Assembly: GCA_934373295.1 (NCBI GenBank)
Contig: CAKROK010000017.1
Span: 1 to 37,159 of the forward strand
Direction: 5' to 3'
Origin: an uncultured Christensenellaceae bacterium
GTDB lineage: Bacteria > Bacillota > Clostridia > Christensenellales > Christensenellaceae
Length of the DNA stretch: 37,159 nucleotides
The notes beneath the pieces were generated by a model that made no database searches, had not been told where the DNA came from, and saw only the letters and a list, made by a program, of their open reading frames with translations. The translations under genes and the position numbers were made by a program. Of this stretch, positions 24,832-32,571 are shown piece after piece; the first letter of the stretch is position 1, and the number at the start of each line of letters is the position of its first letter.

Positions 24832-24860
24832 AATATACTCCCATTTACCTATCGTGTCAA
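24832..24860 (-). promoter_or_regulatory. Promoter of the Met leader/metQNI operon
   Basis: Minus strand TTGACA (24855-24860), 17 bp and TATATT (24832-24837). Transcription should begin near 24825, giving a leader of about 28 nt before the Met-rich ORF. Confidence 0.85.
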
Positions 24861-25052
24861 TAGGTTATCCGGAATTTTTTCAAAAAATTTTTTGGGATGT
24901 GCGATTTTTCCGAATGTTGGCACAAAATTCCGCGCATATGGTTCGGTTTTCTTTCTAACAGCACTTTATGAGCGCATGATTGTGCTTTTTTGGGGTGGGA
25001 AGAATGGATTGTGCGCTTGATTTTAGCAGGATAGGGACGTTAAGTGAGAAAA

Positions 25053-25340
25053 AGGTTGCTTTGCTTCGCAAAGCTCCATTATATGCACGCGCGGCGCAGC
25101 TTTCCCCCTTGAAAAGGCTCCCGCCTTTTCGAGGGGGAAAGTGCCCGCCTGCTCCCGCCCCCTGCGGGGGCGGCTCAGGCGGGCTTAGTTTTTGCGGCTT
25201 CGCCGCAAAAACCTGCGCCGCGCCTCGTCGGCAAGCTCGTTATAAAATCGAAGCGTATTCGATTGACTTAGGTATAAATCATCGCTTTCGGCGGATAGCC
25301 GAGCCGAAAGCGATACCTTATTATTAATTCGACTTTTCCG
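25053..25340 (+). repeat. Multi-hairpin intergenic repeat, copy A
   Basis: About 290 nt shared with copies at 31888-32210 and 37003-37159, all in the same orientation. In order it holds gctttgc/gcaaagc (25058-25074), a 19-bp stem (25100-25141, loop tccc), a GC-rich stem with arms cccgcc...ggcggg, tttttgcggc/gccgcaaaaa, and atcgctttcggc/gccgaaagcgat. Between copies the stem sequences differ but pairing is kept. This copy lacks about 50 nt after the first hairpin that copies B and C have. No protein is plausible. The rest of 24861-25396 shows only AT-rich spacer and small hairpins (for example 25358-25384). Confidence 0.85.
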
Positions 25341-25396
25341 TAAAGAAGTCACAGTTAGCGTTTTTCAAAACTTGCTTTTGAAAAACTACATTAATC

Positions 25397-25522
25397 GCGG
25401 CGTTCAAAATGTGCTGGATTTTCGTTATTTTTCAAGCAGCCCGCAGTCGGCTGTACATATTAGTACGCCGGCAAGGGCTGTCGCAGAAAAAGGGCGAAAA
25501 GACAGTGCATTTTGGACGCCGC
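25397..25522. repeat. Long imperfect palindrome beside the spore germination gene
   Basis: The first and last 19 nt (25397 onward gcggcgttcaaaatgtgct; the other end finishing tttggacgccgc) are inverted repeats with only transition differences. Complementarity continues with small bulges towards the centre near 25458, so the whole 126 nt can fold into one hairpin. It ends 1 nt before the stop of the minus-strand germination gene. The tip motif (caaaatgtgc) recurs in a short palindrome at 35533-35571. A decayed palindromic element is possible. Confidence 0.6.
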
Positions 25523-25523
25523 T

Positions 25524-26933
25524 TCAGTCGTCGTCCCTGCGCTTCCTCCTTACTAAGGTTGCCCAAAACGCCTTGGCGTCAAAGGGAATGAGCGGATAGA
25601 GATAGCTCCCGCCCAAAACAGTATGAGTCGACGCGCATATCGCAAAGCTCAAAACCAGCCCGCCGATAAAGCCCCATACGCCGAATATCGCCGTCAATAT
25701 GACGAGCAGCAGGCGCACGAGCTTGAACGCATATCCCAGCTCAAAGCTGGGCTGGGTAAAGTTGCCTATCGCGACAAACGCCATCAAAAGAATGGTCAGC
25801 TCGTCAAACAGCCCCGCGCCCACGGCGAATTCGCCCAATATTAGCGCGCCCACCACACTGAAGGAGTTTGAAAGGCTGGAGGGCGTGTTTAGGGACGCGA
25901 GCTTCAATCCGTCCATTATCAGCTCAAATATCAATATCTGCGCCACGACGGGCAGCGCCGCCTTGCCCGTGACGAGCATGAACGCAAGCCAATCGGGGAC
26001 GCTCTCCGGATAGGTTATCATGAGATACCATATCGGGACGAGCAGCATGGTCGCGAAAAACACTATCATGCGCACCGCACGCAGATACGTCCCTATGAGC
26101 GGCGGGAAGTAGTAGTCGTTCGTGTCCTGTACAAACGAAAATACGGAAACGGGCAGTATCATCACCGTGGGCGAGTTGTCTATTATCACGACGATCTGCC
26201 CCTCCAAAATACTCGCCGCGGCGGCGTCCGGCCGCTCGGTATACCTCACCTTGGGGAACGGATTATACCACCATCCCTTTTTGACGAGCGTCTCTGCGAG
26301 GCTCTGCTGCGTCAGCGAAAGCGAGTTTACGTCTATGCCCGCTATGACCTCACTCAGCTTTTCCACCTTCGCCTTATCCGCCTTTCCTTCTATATAAGAT
26401 ATGACGATGTCCGTCTTGCTGTGCCGCCCTACGCAAAAATGCTTCATCGTGAGCTTTGGGTCGCGTATCCTGCGGCGGATGAGCGCCGTGTTAAAGACGC
26501 ACGTCTCCGTGAAGCCGTCATGCGCCCCTCTTAGGACCTTGTCGTCCTGCGGCTCCTCCACCCCGCGCGTGGGATACGTCCGTATATCGAGCAGAAATAC
26601 CTCATCATAGCCGGTCACCACGAGCGCGAGCATACCCGAAAGCACAGCGGTCACGACCCTGTTTTCATCCGAGGTCACCTCCGTCTCGATATAGCTCACG
26701 AACCTCTCCGCAAAATCCTGCGCGGTTTTCAGCTTGTCGACCTCCTCCTTCGTCGCCTTCATGAGGAACTCTATCATCTTTTCTAAAACTTCATCTTTTA
26801 TAAGCCCATCCACGGCGTACATCATCGCGGGACGTTCGCCCGTCTTTAGCGGACGGCGCAGTATATCAAAATTCTTGTCAACTCTCAAAAGCCGGTCATA
26901 GCCGGATATCATCGAAGCATAATTTCTTTTCAT
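25524..26933 (-). CDS. GerA/SpoVAF-family spore germination protein
   Basis: 469 residues. A soluble N-terminal region (about 1-270) holds family segments YDRLLRVDKNFDILRR, PTRGVEEPQDDKVLRG, GFTETCVFNTALIRRRIRD and EGQIVVIIDNSPTVMILP. Four to five membrane helices follow (about 275-450: YLRAVRMIVFFATMLLVPIW, GKAALPVVAQILIFELIMDGLKLAS). This is the A-subunit type of germinant receptors. The start of the sequence resembles SpoVAF rather than a GerAA with a long leader, but no gerB/gerC or spoVA genes adjoin, so the subtype is open. It acts in the spore inner membrane. Two tandem copies of an 11-bp sequence (tttcacgtttt, about 26946-26968) lie just before the start codon. Confidence 0.87.
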   Translation of the reverse strand: MKRNYASMISGYDRLLRVDKNFDILRRPLKTGERPAMMYAVDGLIKDEVLEKMIEFLMKATKEEVDKLKTAQDFAERFVSYIETEVTSDENRVVTAVLSGMLALVVTGYDEVFLLDIRTYPTRGVEEPQDDKVLRGAHDGFTETCVFNTALIRRRIRDPKLTMKHFCVGRHSKTDIVISYIEGKADKAKVEKLSEVIAGIDVNSLSLTQQSLAETLVKKGWWYNPFPKVRYTERPDAAAASILEGQIVVIIDNSPTVMILPVSVFSFVQDTNDYYFPPLIGTYLRAVRMIVFFATMLLVPIWYLMITYPESVPDWLAFMLVTGKAALPVVAQILIFELIMDGLKLASLNTPSSLSNSFSVVGALILGEFAVGAGLFDELTILLMAFVAIGNFTQPSFELGYAFKLVRLLLVILTAIFGVWGFIGGLVLSFAICASTHTVLGGSYLYPLIPFDAKAFWATLVRRKRRDDD

Positions 26934-27014
26934 GCTCTTTTACCTTTCACGTTTTCTTTCACGTTTTTATGATATTATGCCTCATTTTTTAGCTATAAAT
27001 CCTGACATTATCTG

Positions 27015-27043
27015 TTGACATATTCTGCGATTCGGTATTTAAT
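27015..27043 (+). promoter_or_regulatory. Promoter of mrp
   Basis: TTGACA (27015-27020), 17 bp and TTTAAT (27038-27043), 55 bp upstream of the mrp start. Confidence 0.65.
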
Positions 27044-27098
27044 AATATAAGTATGATTTAATTGCATTAAGCCTTAAAAACATAAAGGAGCGTAAATA

Positions 27099-27926
27099 AT
27101 GAGCGAATGTACACATGATTGCGGAAGCTGCCCCTCTGCGGGCGGATGTTCCTCAAACGATAAAAAGAGCTTTCTCGAAGCGCCCAACAGCATGAGCCGT
27201 ATAGGCAAGGTCATAGGCGTAGTCAGCGGCAAGGGCGGCGTGGGTAAATCCCTCGTGACCTCCCTCATAGCGAGCGGTCTTGAAAAGCGCGGCGTTCACT
27301 GCGGCGTACTGGATGCGGACATAACCGGCCCGTCCATCCCCAAGATCTTCGGCGCGGAAATGCTCGTGGATACCTGTGAGCACGGCATTATCCCCGTAAA
27401 GACGGACAGCGGCGTCGACATCGTCTCCATAAACAACATACTGCCCAACGCGACGGACCCCATCGTCGTGAGAGGCCCCATCATCGCGGGTACGGTCAAG
27501 CAGTTCTGGACGGACGTCGTTTGGGATGTCGATTGCATGGTCGTGGACATGCCTCCGGGAACGGGCGACGTTCCGCTTACGGTATTCCAGTCTCTCCCCA
27601 TAAACGGCATCGTGATAGTCACCTCGCCGCAGCAGCTCGTATCCATGATAGTCGAAAAGGCGGTCAATATGGCCAACCTCATGAACATTCCGATACTGGG
27701 CATAGTCGAGAACATGAGCTATATCGAGTGTCCGGACTGCAAAAAGCGCATTAACGTGTTCGGTGAAAGCCATATCGAGGGCATCGCGGAGAAATTCGGC
27801 ATACCCGTCCTCGCGAAGCTGCCCATCGACCCCGAGATCGCGAGACTTTGCGACGCGGGCAGGATACAGGATCTCGACATCCCCGAGATAGGCGGCGCGC
27901 TGGACGCGGTGAATGACATAGGATAA
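27099..27926 (+). CDS. mrp: Mrp/NBP35-family Fe-S cluster carrier ATPase
   Basis: 275-residue P-loop ATPase that carries iron-sulfur clusters to apoproteins. The deviant Walker A is GKGGVGKS (about 44-51), followed by DADITGPSIPK and VVDMPPGTGD. The cluster-binding CPDC pair lies near residues 211-214. The N-terminus adds a Cys-rich motif, CTHDCGSCPSAGGC (Cys4, 8, 11, 17), similar to the NBP35 N-terminal cluster site and common in clostridial Mrp proteins. Ribosome site aaggag. A terminator follows at 27940. Confidence 0.93.
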   Translation: MSECTHDCGSCPSAGGCSSNDKKSFLEAPNSMSRIGKVIGVVSGKGGVGKSLVTSLIASGLEKRGVHCGVLDADITGPSIPKIFGAEMLVDTCEHGIIPVKTDSGVDIVSINNILPNATDPIVVRGPIIAGTVKQFWTDVVWDVDCMVVDMPPGTGDVPLTVFQSLPINGIVIVTSPQQLVSMIVEKAVNMANLMNIPILGIVENMSYIECPDCKKRINVFGESHIEGIAEKFGIPVLAKLPIDPEIARLCDAGRIQDLDIPEIGGALDAVNDIG

Positions 27927-27939
27927 TTTTTAAAAACAA

Positions 27940-27971
27940 GGCGGGGATTTTATATAGTCCTCGTCTTTTTT
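27940..27971 (+). terminator. Terminator after mrp
   Basis: ggcgggga pairs with tcctcgtc (two G-U) around a 10-nt loop, followed by six T. The downstream transporter has its ribosome site just after it. Confidence 0.7.
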
Positions 27972-27986
27972 ATGCACGGAGGAGAA

Positions 27987-28874
27987 ATGACGACTAAAAA
28001 AAGAGCGGTGTTCGCCGCATTTCTGGGCGAAGCCATATTCGGCTTCAGCTTTCTTTTCACGAAAATAGCGCTAGGCGCGGCGTCTCCCTTTACGCTGCTT
28101 GCGACGCGCTTTATAATCGCCTTTTTGATAATGAGCGTGATAGCTATATTCTCAAGGCGCATAAGTTTTAAAGGGAAACACCTCGGCAAGCTCGTCATAT
28201 TGGGGCTGCTCCAGCCCGTCGCGTATTTTCTGTTTGAAAGCTACGGCATCGCGCTCACCAATTCCTCATATTCGGGTACGATAATCTCCCTCGCCACGAT
28301 AGTCACATTTTTCTTGGGCGCGCTCATTTTAAAAGAGCGCTTTACGTTAAAACAGTTCCTTTGGGCGCTATGCTCCGTCGCGGGCGTCGCGCTCGTCACG
28401 CTCTTTTCGGGCGATGGCGGAAAAATCACGTTTTCAGGGACATTATTGCTGTTGGGTGCGGTTTTGACCACGTCTCTTTTCAGCGTGCTTTCCCGACTGT
28501 GGGCGAGCGAGTTCTCCCCATTCGAGCGGACATACGTCATGTTCGGCGTGGGCAGCGCCGCGTTTTTGTTAGGCGCGCTCATCGAGACAAAGGGCGCATA
28601 TTTTTCCCTCCTGCCCGCGTTGTTTACGGATACGCGCTTTATTCTGTCTCTGATTTATTTAAGCCTGCTGTCCTCCATCGCGGCGTTTATGCTCTTAAAC
28701 TACTCCGTCACGCATATCGAGGCAAGGCGCGCGCTCATGTTCGCGAGCCTTTCCACCGTGATATCCATTCTCGCGGGCGTGTTCATATTGGCCGAGAGCT
28801 TTTCGCTCATCCAGGGCATAGGCGCAGTTCTTGTGCTTTTAGGCGTATATGAGGTGAGTGTGGCGCAGAAATAA
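27987..28874 (+). CDS. EamA-family (DMT superfamily) transporter
   Basis: 295 residues with ten hydrophobic segments in two EamA repeats (about 5-140 and 150-292). Typical segments are FGFSFLFTKIAL, ESYGIALTNSSYSGTIISL and EARRALMFASLSTVISILAG. Substrates of this family range from amino acids to nucleotide sugars, and none can be assigned. I start at ATG 27987 after cggaggag; an in-frame ATG at 27972 precedes that site. A bidirectional terminator follows. Confidence 0.85.
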   Translation: MTTKKRAVFAAFLGEAIFGFSFLFTKIALGAASPFTLLATRFIIAFLIMSVIAIFSRRISFKGKHLGKLVILGLLQPVAYFLFESYGIALTNSSYSGTIISLATIVTFFLGALILKERFTLKQFLWALCSVAGVALVTLFSGDGGKITFSGTLLLLGAVLTTSLFSVLSRLWASEFSPFERTYVMFGVGSAAFLLGALIETKGAYFSLLPALFTDTRFILSLIYLSLLSSIAAFMLLNYSVTHIEARRALMFASLSTVISILAGVFILAESFSLIQGIGAVLVLLGVYEVSVAQK

Positions 28875-28891
28875 GCAGAAATAAAACGAAC

Positions 28892-28932
28892 AAAAAAGAC
28901 GCTTTACGCAGAAGTAAAGCGCCTCTTTTTTA
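28892..28932. terminator. Bidirectional terminator between the EamA and alcohol dehydrogenase genes
   Basis: gctttac/gtaaagc stem (28901-28907 and 28914-28920), extended by one C-G pair, with a T run on the right and an A run on the left. It serves both convergent genes. Confidence 0.85.
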
Positions 28933-28951
28933 TCTTATTTGACCGGTAATA

Positions 28952-30007
28952 TTATATCATTACTACAGGCTTGATGAGGTCTGCGGGCTTATTCTTCATG
29001 AGCATAAGCGCCTCCTCGATGTGGTCAAAGCCCTCAAATCTGTGGGTGAGCAGCTTGGAGGTATCCAGCCTGCCCGTGGTCATGAGCGCCGCGAGCTTCT
29101 CCATGCGCAGTCTGCCGCCGTACATCAGGCCGCCCTCGATGCTCTTGTGGCCCATGCCGCAGCCCCACTCTACTCTGGGGATCCTTATATAATCGCCCTC
29201 GCCGAGGTAGTTTACGTTTCCGATCTTGCCGCCGGCCTTTACCATCGTGACCGCTTGAATGAACGTGTCGTTATCGCCGCCCGCGATGATGACTCTGTCA
29301 ACGCCCTTGCCGTGCGTCTTTTCCATTATCTGCTCGACGATGTCGCCCTCTTTATAGTTGATGATATCCGTCGCGCCGTACTCCTTAGCGACCTTTGCGC
29401 ATATCTTTCTCGAGCCAACTGCATAGAGGTTCGATGCACCGCGAAGCGCCGCGCCCGCGACCGCCATCAGACCGACCGGCCCTATGCCTATTACGCAGAC
29501 GTCGTCGCCGAATTGTACATCCGCCAGCTCAACGCCGTGGAAGCCCGTGGGTACCATGTCCGCGAGCATTACCGCATCCGCGGGATCTATCTCATCGGGT
29601 AATATAGCGAGGTTAGCGTCCGCCTCGTTCACATGGAAGAACTCGCCGAACACGCCGTCCTTGAAGTTTGAGAACTTCCAGCCTGCGAGCATACCGCCCG
29701 AGTGTACGGAAAATCCCGCCTGAGACTCAAGCGCGCCCCAATCCGGCGTTATCGCGGGGACGATGACTCTGTCGCCCGGCTTAAAGCACTTCACGAGGCT
29801 GCCTACCTCGACTACCTCGCCCACAGCCTCATGGCCGAGTATCATGTCCTTTCTGTCGCCCAGCGCACCTTCAAATACCGTATGTACATCGGAGGTGCAA
29901 GGGGAGACTGCAACCGGCTTTACAATAGCGTCAAGAGGACCGCAGACAGGTCTTTCCTTTTCTATCCAGCCCACCTTGTTTAATCCTAACATCGCGAAAC
30001 CCTTCAT
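28952..30007 (-). CDS. adh: NADP-dependent secondary-alcohol (isopropanol) dehydrogenase
   Basis: 351 residues, very close along its length to the Clostridium beijerinckii and Thermoanaerobacter secondary-alcohol dehydrogenases: it begins MKGFAMLGLNKVGWIEKERP and continues with SPCTSDVHTVFEGALGDRK. Catalytic zinc ligands are Cys37, His59 and the Asp near residue 150; Glu60 is also conserved. As in those enzymes there is no four-Cys structural zinc loop. The NADP-binding segment has GIGPVGLM and VGSRK. It should interconvert ketones and secondary alcohols (acetone/isopropanol type) for redox balance. ATG 30007 follows aaggag; its promoter carries an inverted-repeat operator. Confidence 0.9.
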   Translation of the reverse strand: MKGFAMLGLNKVGWIEKERPVCGPLDAIVKPVAVSPCTSDVHTVFEGALGDRKDMILGHEAVGEVVEVGSLVKCFKPGDRVIVPAITPDWGALESQAGFSVHSGGMLAGWKFSNFKDGVFGEFFHVNEADANLAILPDEIDPADAVMLADMVPTGFHGVELADVQFGDDVCVIGIGPVGLMAVAGAALRGASNLYAVGSRKICAKVAKEYGATDIINYKEGDIVEQIMEKTHGKGVDRVIIAGGDNDTFIQAVTMVKAGGKIGNVNYLGEGDYIRIPRVEWGCGMGHKSIEGGLMYGGRLRMEKLAALMTTGRLDTSKLLTHRFEGFDHIEEALMLMKNKPADLIKPVVMI

Positions 30008-30056
30008 GTTTGTTCTCCTTCTCTCCAAAAGATTGTTATTTTTTTAACATACTCAC

Positions 30057-30105
30057 ATTTTACCACAGTTTAATTGAACGTGCAACATATAAATTACACG
30101 TTCAA
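30057..30105 (-). promoter_or_regulatory. Promoter of adh with overlapping inverted-repeat operator
   Basis: Minus strand TTGCAC (30080-30085), 17 bp and TAAAAT (30057-30062). A perfect 9-bp inverted repeat, ttgaacgtg (30074-30082) and cacgttcaa (30097-30105), separated by 14 nt, overlaps and extends upstream of the -35. This spacing suits a dimeric regulator that would block or assist polymerase at the -35. The regulator is not encoded nearby. Confidence 0.65.
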
Positions 30106-30138
30106 CCATCGTCATTTTAATACATGTCTCACCGTCTT

Positions 30139-30903
30139 TTAATACTTATACGGGTTCTCCCCTATCTTTATGGGCGTATAATCCACATTTATCTTATCCC
30201 AGAGGTTATAATTCTGCTGATTTCGTATCGCCGCGAGCATATTCTTCTTGACGAGCGGGTTCACATGCACGAGCTGTTTTATTAGGTCCTTCATCTCCTG
30301 CCGCTTAGTCACGCCGTCCACAGGACAGGGGTTTTTCGCCGTGGGTATGTTATACTTCTTCACCGCGGCTATGACCTCCTTTTCGGGCAGATATATGAAC
30401 GGACGGATGAGCGTAATGTCCTGCCGCGTGAGGTGTGTGAGCGGCGCAAATGTGTTTATCCTTCCCTCGTAAAACAGGCTCATTAGCAGAGTTTCGATGA
30501 GGTCGTCCATATGATGCGCGAACGCCGCCTTATTGCAGCCCAGCTCCTTTGCGGCGGAGTAAAACGCGCCCTTTCTCATCTTCGCGCACAGCGCACAGGG
30601 CGAGCTTTCCTTTCGCTCATCGAATATTATCTCCCCTATCTGCGTTTTTACTACATGATATTCCACGCCCAGCGGTTCAATAAACTGCTCGAGCTTTTTT
30701 GTATCAAAGCCTTCAAAGCCGAGGTCTACCGTCAGCCCGACTAATTCAAAACCCCTGCGCCAATACTTCCTGCAAAGAGACAGCGCATACAGCATGAGCA
30801 TGGAGTCCTTTCCTCCGGAAACGCCCACAGCTATTTTATCTCCCGGGCGTATCATGTCAAACTCATCGACCGCCCGTCTCATATATCCCAAAACCTTTTT
30901 CAT
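30139..30903 (-). CDS. ttcA: TtcA-family tRNA 2-thiolation PP-loop protein
   Basis: 254 residues. The PP-loop SGGKDS (about 29-34) adenylates a tRNA base. A CxxC pair in SPCALCAKMRKGAFY and a later Cys in NPCPVDG are the Fe-S cluster ligands typical of TtcA, which thiolates C32 of tRNA. FAHHMDDLIETLLMSLFYEGR is the family signature. Firmicute homologues may have another tRNA target, so the exact product is inferred. Its start overlaps the yhcC-like stop by 4 nt. Confidence 0.88.
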   Translation of the reverse strand: MKKVLGYMRRAVDEFDMIRPGDKIAVGVSGGKDSMLMLYALSLCRKYWRRGFELVGLTVDLGFEGFDTKKLEQFIEPLGVEYHVVKTQIGEIIFDERKESSPCALCAKMRKGAFYSAAKELGCNKAAFAHHMDDLIETLLMSLFYEGRINTFAPLTHLTRQDITLIRPFIYLPEKEVIAAVKKYNIPTAKNPCPVDGVTKRQEMKDLIKQLVHVNPLVKKNMLAAIRNQQNYNLWDKINVDYTPIKIGENPYKY

Positions 30904-31811
30904 ATAATAATCCCCCTGAAAAATTTACCCTGGATCACATCGTGTTCTTCAAAATATCTGTGCATGGAGTTGAGCACGCGCTTTTTATCCGCACTCCACA
31001 TGGGCGAGACGAGTATGCGCTTGTCGCCGTCCCCCGTCAGCCGATGTATCGCGATATCCGGCGAAAGATGCTCAAGACAGAGGGACAGCCTCCTGAAATA
31101 CTCCGTCATTTCGAGCGTATCAAGCTCCCCCGCCGCATACATCTCATACAGCCGTGTGTTTTTTAATACGTGCAGCAGATGCAGCTTTATCCCCGCGCAC
31201 CGCGATTCGCTTATGACGCGCATTGTGTTTATAAGCGTATCATCAGTTTCACCCGGCAGGCCGATTATAGCGTGCGTTATCACGTCAATACCCATTTCTT
31301 TAAGCCGCCGCACCGCTTCAAGATACGTACTCGTCGGATATCCCCTGTTTATCAGCCGTGCGATCTCATCGTCCGCAGTCTGCAGACCCAGCTCGACCCA
31401 AACGGGCTTTTTTGAGCTTAAATATTTAAGTACGCCCATCACGCCGTCGTCAAGGCAATCCGGCCGCGTCGCGATAGAGAGCACGTCAATATCGTCTCTT
31501 TCGACGATGGGCGCGTATATTTTCATCAGCCTCTCGGGCGGGGCGAACGTCCCCGTATTCGCCTGAAAATAGGCGATATATCCGCTGTTTGCAGCCTTTT
31601 TTGAGACGCGCTGCTTTGCGTTCTCTATGCACTTGTCCATGTCCTCTCCGCCGAACGCAAAGTCTCCCGAGCCGTTTTCACTGCAAAATATGCAGCCGCC
31701 CGAGGCGTTTTCCCTGTTGGGGCAGGAAAATCCGCCGTCCAGGGCTATCCTGTACAGCTTTTTCCCGAACCGTTCCTTGCAATATTGCGTCATAGAATAA
31801 AATCTCTCCAT
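30900..31811 (-). CDS. YhcC-type radical SAM protein (TIGR01212 family)
   Basis: 303 residues, Elp3-like radical SAM fold. The SAM cluster cysteines are in GGFSCPNR and GGCIFCSENG, a spacing specific to this family (longer than CxxxCxxC). Other segments are YFQANTGTFAP, LSIATRPDCLDDGV, VWVELGLQTADDEI and HAIIGLPGET. The function of YhcC is not established; co-transcription with ttcA would fit an RNA-modification role. First gene of the operon, ribosome site ggagg, promoter at 31830-31858. Confidence 0.88.
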   Translation of the reverse strand: MERFYSMTQYCKERFGKKLYRIALDGGFSCPNRENASGGCIFCSENGSGDFAFGGEDMDKCIENAKQRVSKKAANSGYIAYFQANTGTFAPPERLMKIYAPIVERDDIDVLSIATRPDCLDDGVMGVLKYLSSKKPVWVELGLQTADDEIARLINRGYPTSTYLEAVRRLKEMGIDVITHAIIGLPGETDDTLINTMRVISESRCAGIKLHLLHVLKNTRLYEMYAAGELDTLEMTEYFRRLSLCLEHLSPDIAIHRLTGDGDKRILVSPMWSADKKRVLNSMHRYFEEHDVIQGKFFRGIII

Positions 31812-31829
31812 CGCGCCCTCCGTAAAAAG

Positions 31830-31858
31830 ATTATATCCGAGCGCGGCGCATTAATCAA
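31830..31858 (-). promoter_or_regulatory. Promoter of the yhcC-ttcA operon
   Basis: Minus strand TTGATT (31853-31858), 17 bp and TATAAT (31830-31835), about 18 bp before the start codon. Confidence 0.75.
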
Positions 31859-31887
31859 GCGCAAGGCGGTTTGTTTTTGGAAGTCAA

Positions 31888-32210
31888 AGGTTGCTTTGCT
31901 TCGCAAAGCTCCATTTTAAAACAGATGCCGCTACGCCGTCCCGCTGAAGAAAAAAAGATTCAAATCTTTCGTACGCGCGCGGCGCAGCTTTCACAAGCGA
32001 AAAGGCTCCCGCCTTTTCGCTTGTGAAAGTGGCCCGCCCGCCGGAGGCGGGCGGGCTTAGTTTTTGCGGCTTAGCTGCAAAAACCTGCGCCGCGCCTTGT
32101 CGGCAAGCTCGTTTTTTAATCGGAGTGTATTCTTTAGACTTAGGTATAATTCATCACTTTCGGCGAATAGCCGAGCCGAAAGTGATACCTTATTATTAGT
32201 TCGATTTTCC
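31888..32210 (+). repeat. Multi-hairpin intergenic repeat, copy B
   Basis: The fullest copy, about 320 nt. It has the first hairpin, a roughly 55-nt segment missing from copy A, and a perfect 19-bp stem at 31988-32029 whose arms differ from copies A and C. Then come cccgcccgcc/ggcgggcggg (32033-32055), tttttgcggc/gctgcaaaaa, and atcactttcggc/gccgaaagtgat, where a G-C pair of copy A is A-T here. The left end is 30 bp from the yhcC promoter. The remaining spacer to 32330 holds a small cgctcac/gtgagcg stem and no gene. Confidence 0.85.
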
Positions 32211-32330
32211 ACCGTTTTTTGTCGAAAAATCGTCGTTTTCTTCAAGCGACATGTTTCATTTCTTCCCTCGTAACGCTCACGAAAAAGCGACGGTGAGCGC
32301 AAATTTTCGCATAGCAATCGCATTTTTATA

Positions 32331-32359
32331 TTGAAATGTGCTGAAAGATGTTGTATTAT
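32331..32359 (+). promoter_or_regulatory. Promoter of the small toxin-like gene
   Basis: TTGAAA (32331-32336), 17 bp and TATTAT (32354-32359). Start near 32366, giving a 5' UTR of about 110 nt with several stems, long for a 30-codon gene. Confidence 0.75.
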
Positions 32360-32478
32360 ATAAGTGGTATTGATGTTTTTCATCATTACTGGGCGTTGCC
32401 AATAACACGGTAGGCGGTCAGCCCTCTCTTCATTGTTTTCCTAAACAGAACAGAGAGTAATGGAAAGGGGGTGAGGAC

Positions 32479-32571
32479 ATGAGTTTTGAAGAGATCATCG
32501 GATTGCTTATGTTTCTCATCGTTTTTGCCGATTTCATCAGAAATTGGGATAAAGACGATAAACAAAAATAG
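32479..32571 (+). CDS. Small hydrophobic type I toxin candidate (holin-like toxin type)
   Basis: A 30-residue protein beginning MSFEEIIGLLMFLIVFADFI. One predicted membrane helix (about 5-20) is followed by a charged tail (RNWDKDDKQK), the layout of TxpA/BsrG/Fst-type peptides. A strong ribosome site, aaagggggtgagg, precedes ATG 32479. The mRNA should run from about 32366 to the terminator at 32612-32648. Its 5' segments at 32391-32400 and 32415-32425 pair with its 3' segments at 32632-32641 and 32615-32625. An antisense RNA is predicted over the 3' end. The identification rests on size, topology and this architecture; I see no decisive sequence motif. Confidence 0.65.
   Translation: MSFEEIIGLLMFLIVFADFIRNWDKDDKQK

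Noticed and set aside
24452..24860. SAM riboswitch (S-box) or methionine T-box upstream of metQ
   Set aside because: I looked for the conserved S-box core words and the T-box motif on the minus strand and found neither; the leader ORF and terminator explain the region better.
25372..25599. Short plus-strand ORFs across the long palindrome
   Set aside because: They overlap the 126-nt palindrome and the end of the germination gene in antisense, with no ribosome site.
32057..32386. Minus-strand ORF over repeat copy B and the toxin promoter
   Set aside because: Its frame is made of the repeat hairpins; no ribosome site and no family resemblance.
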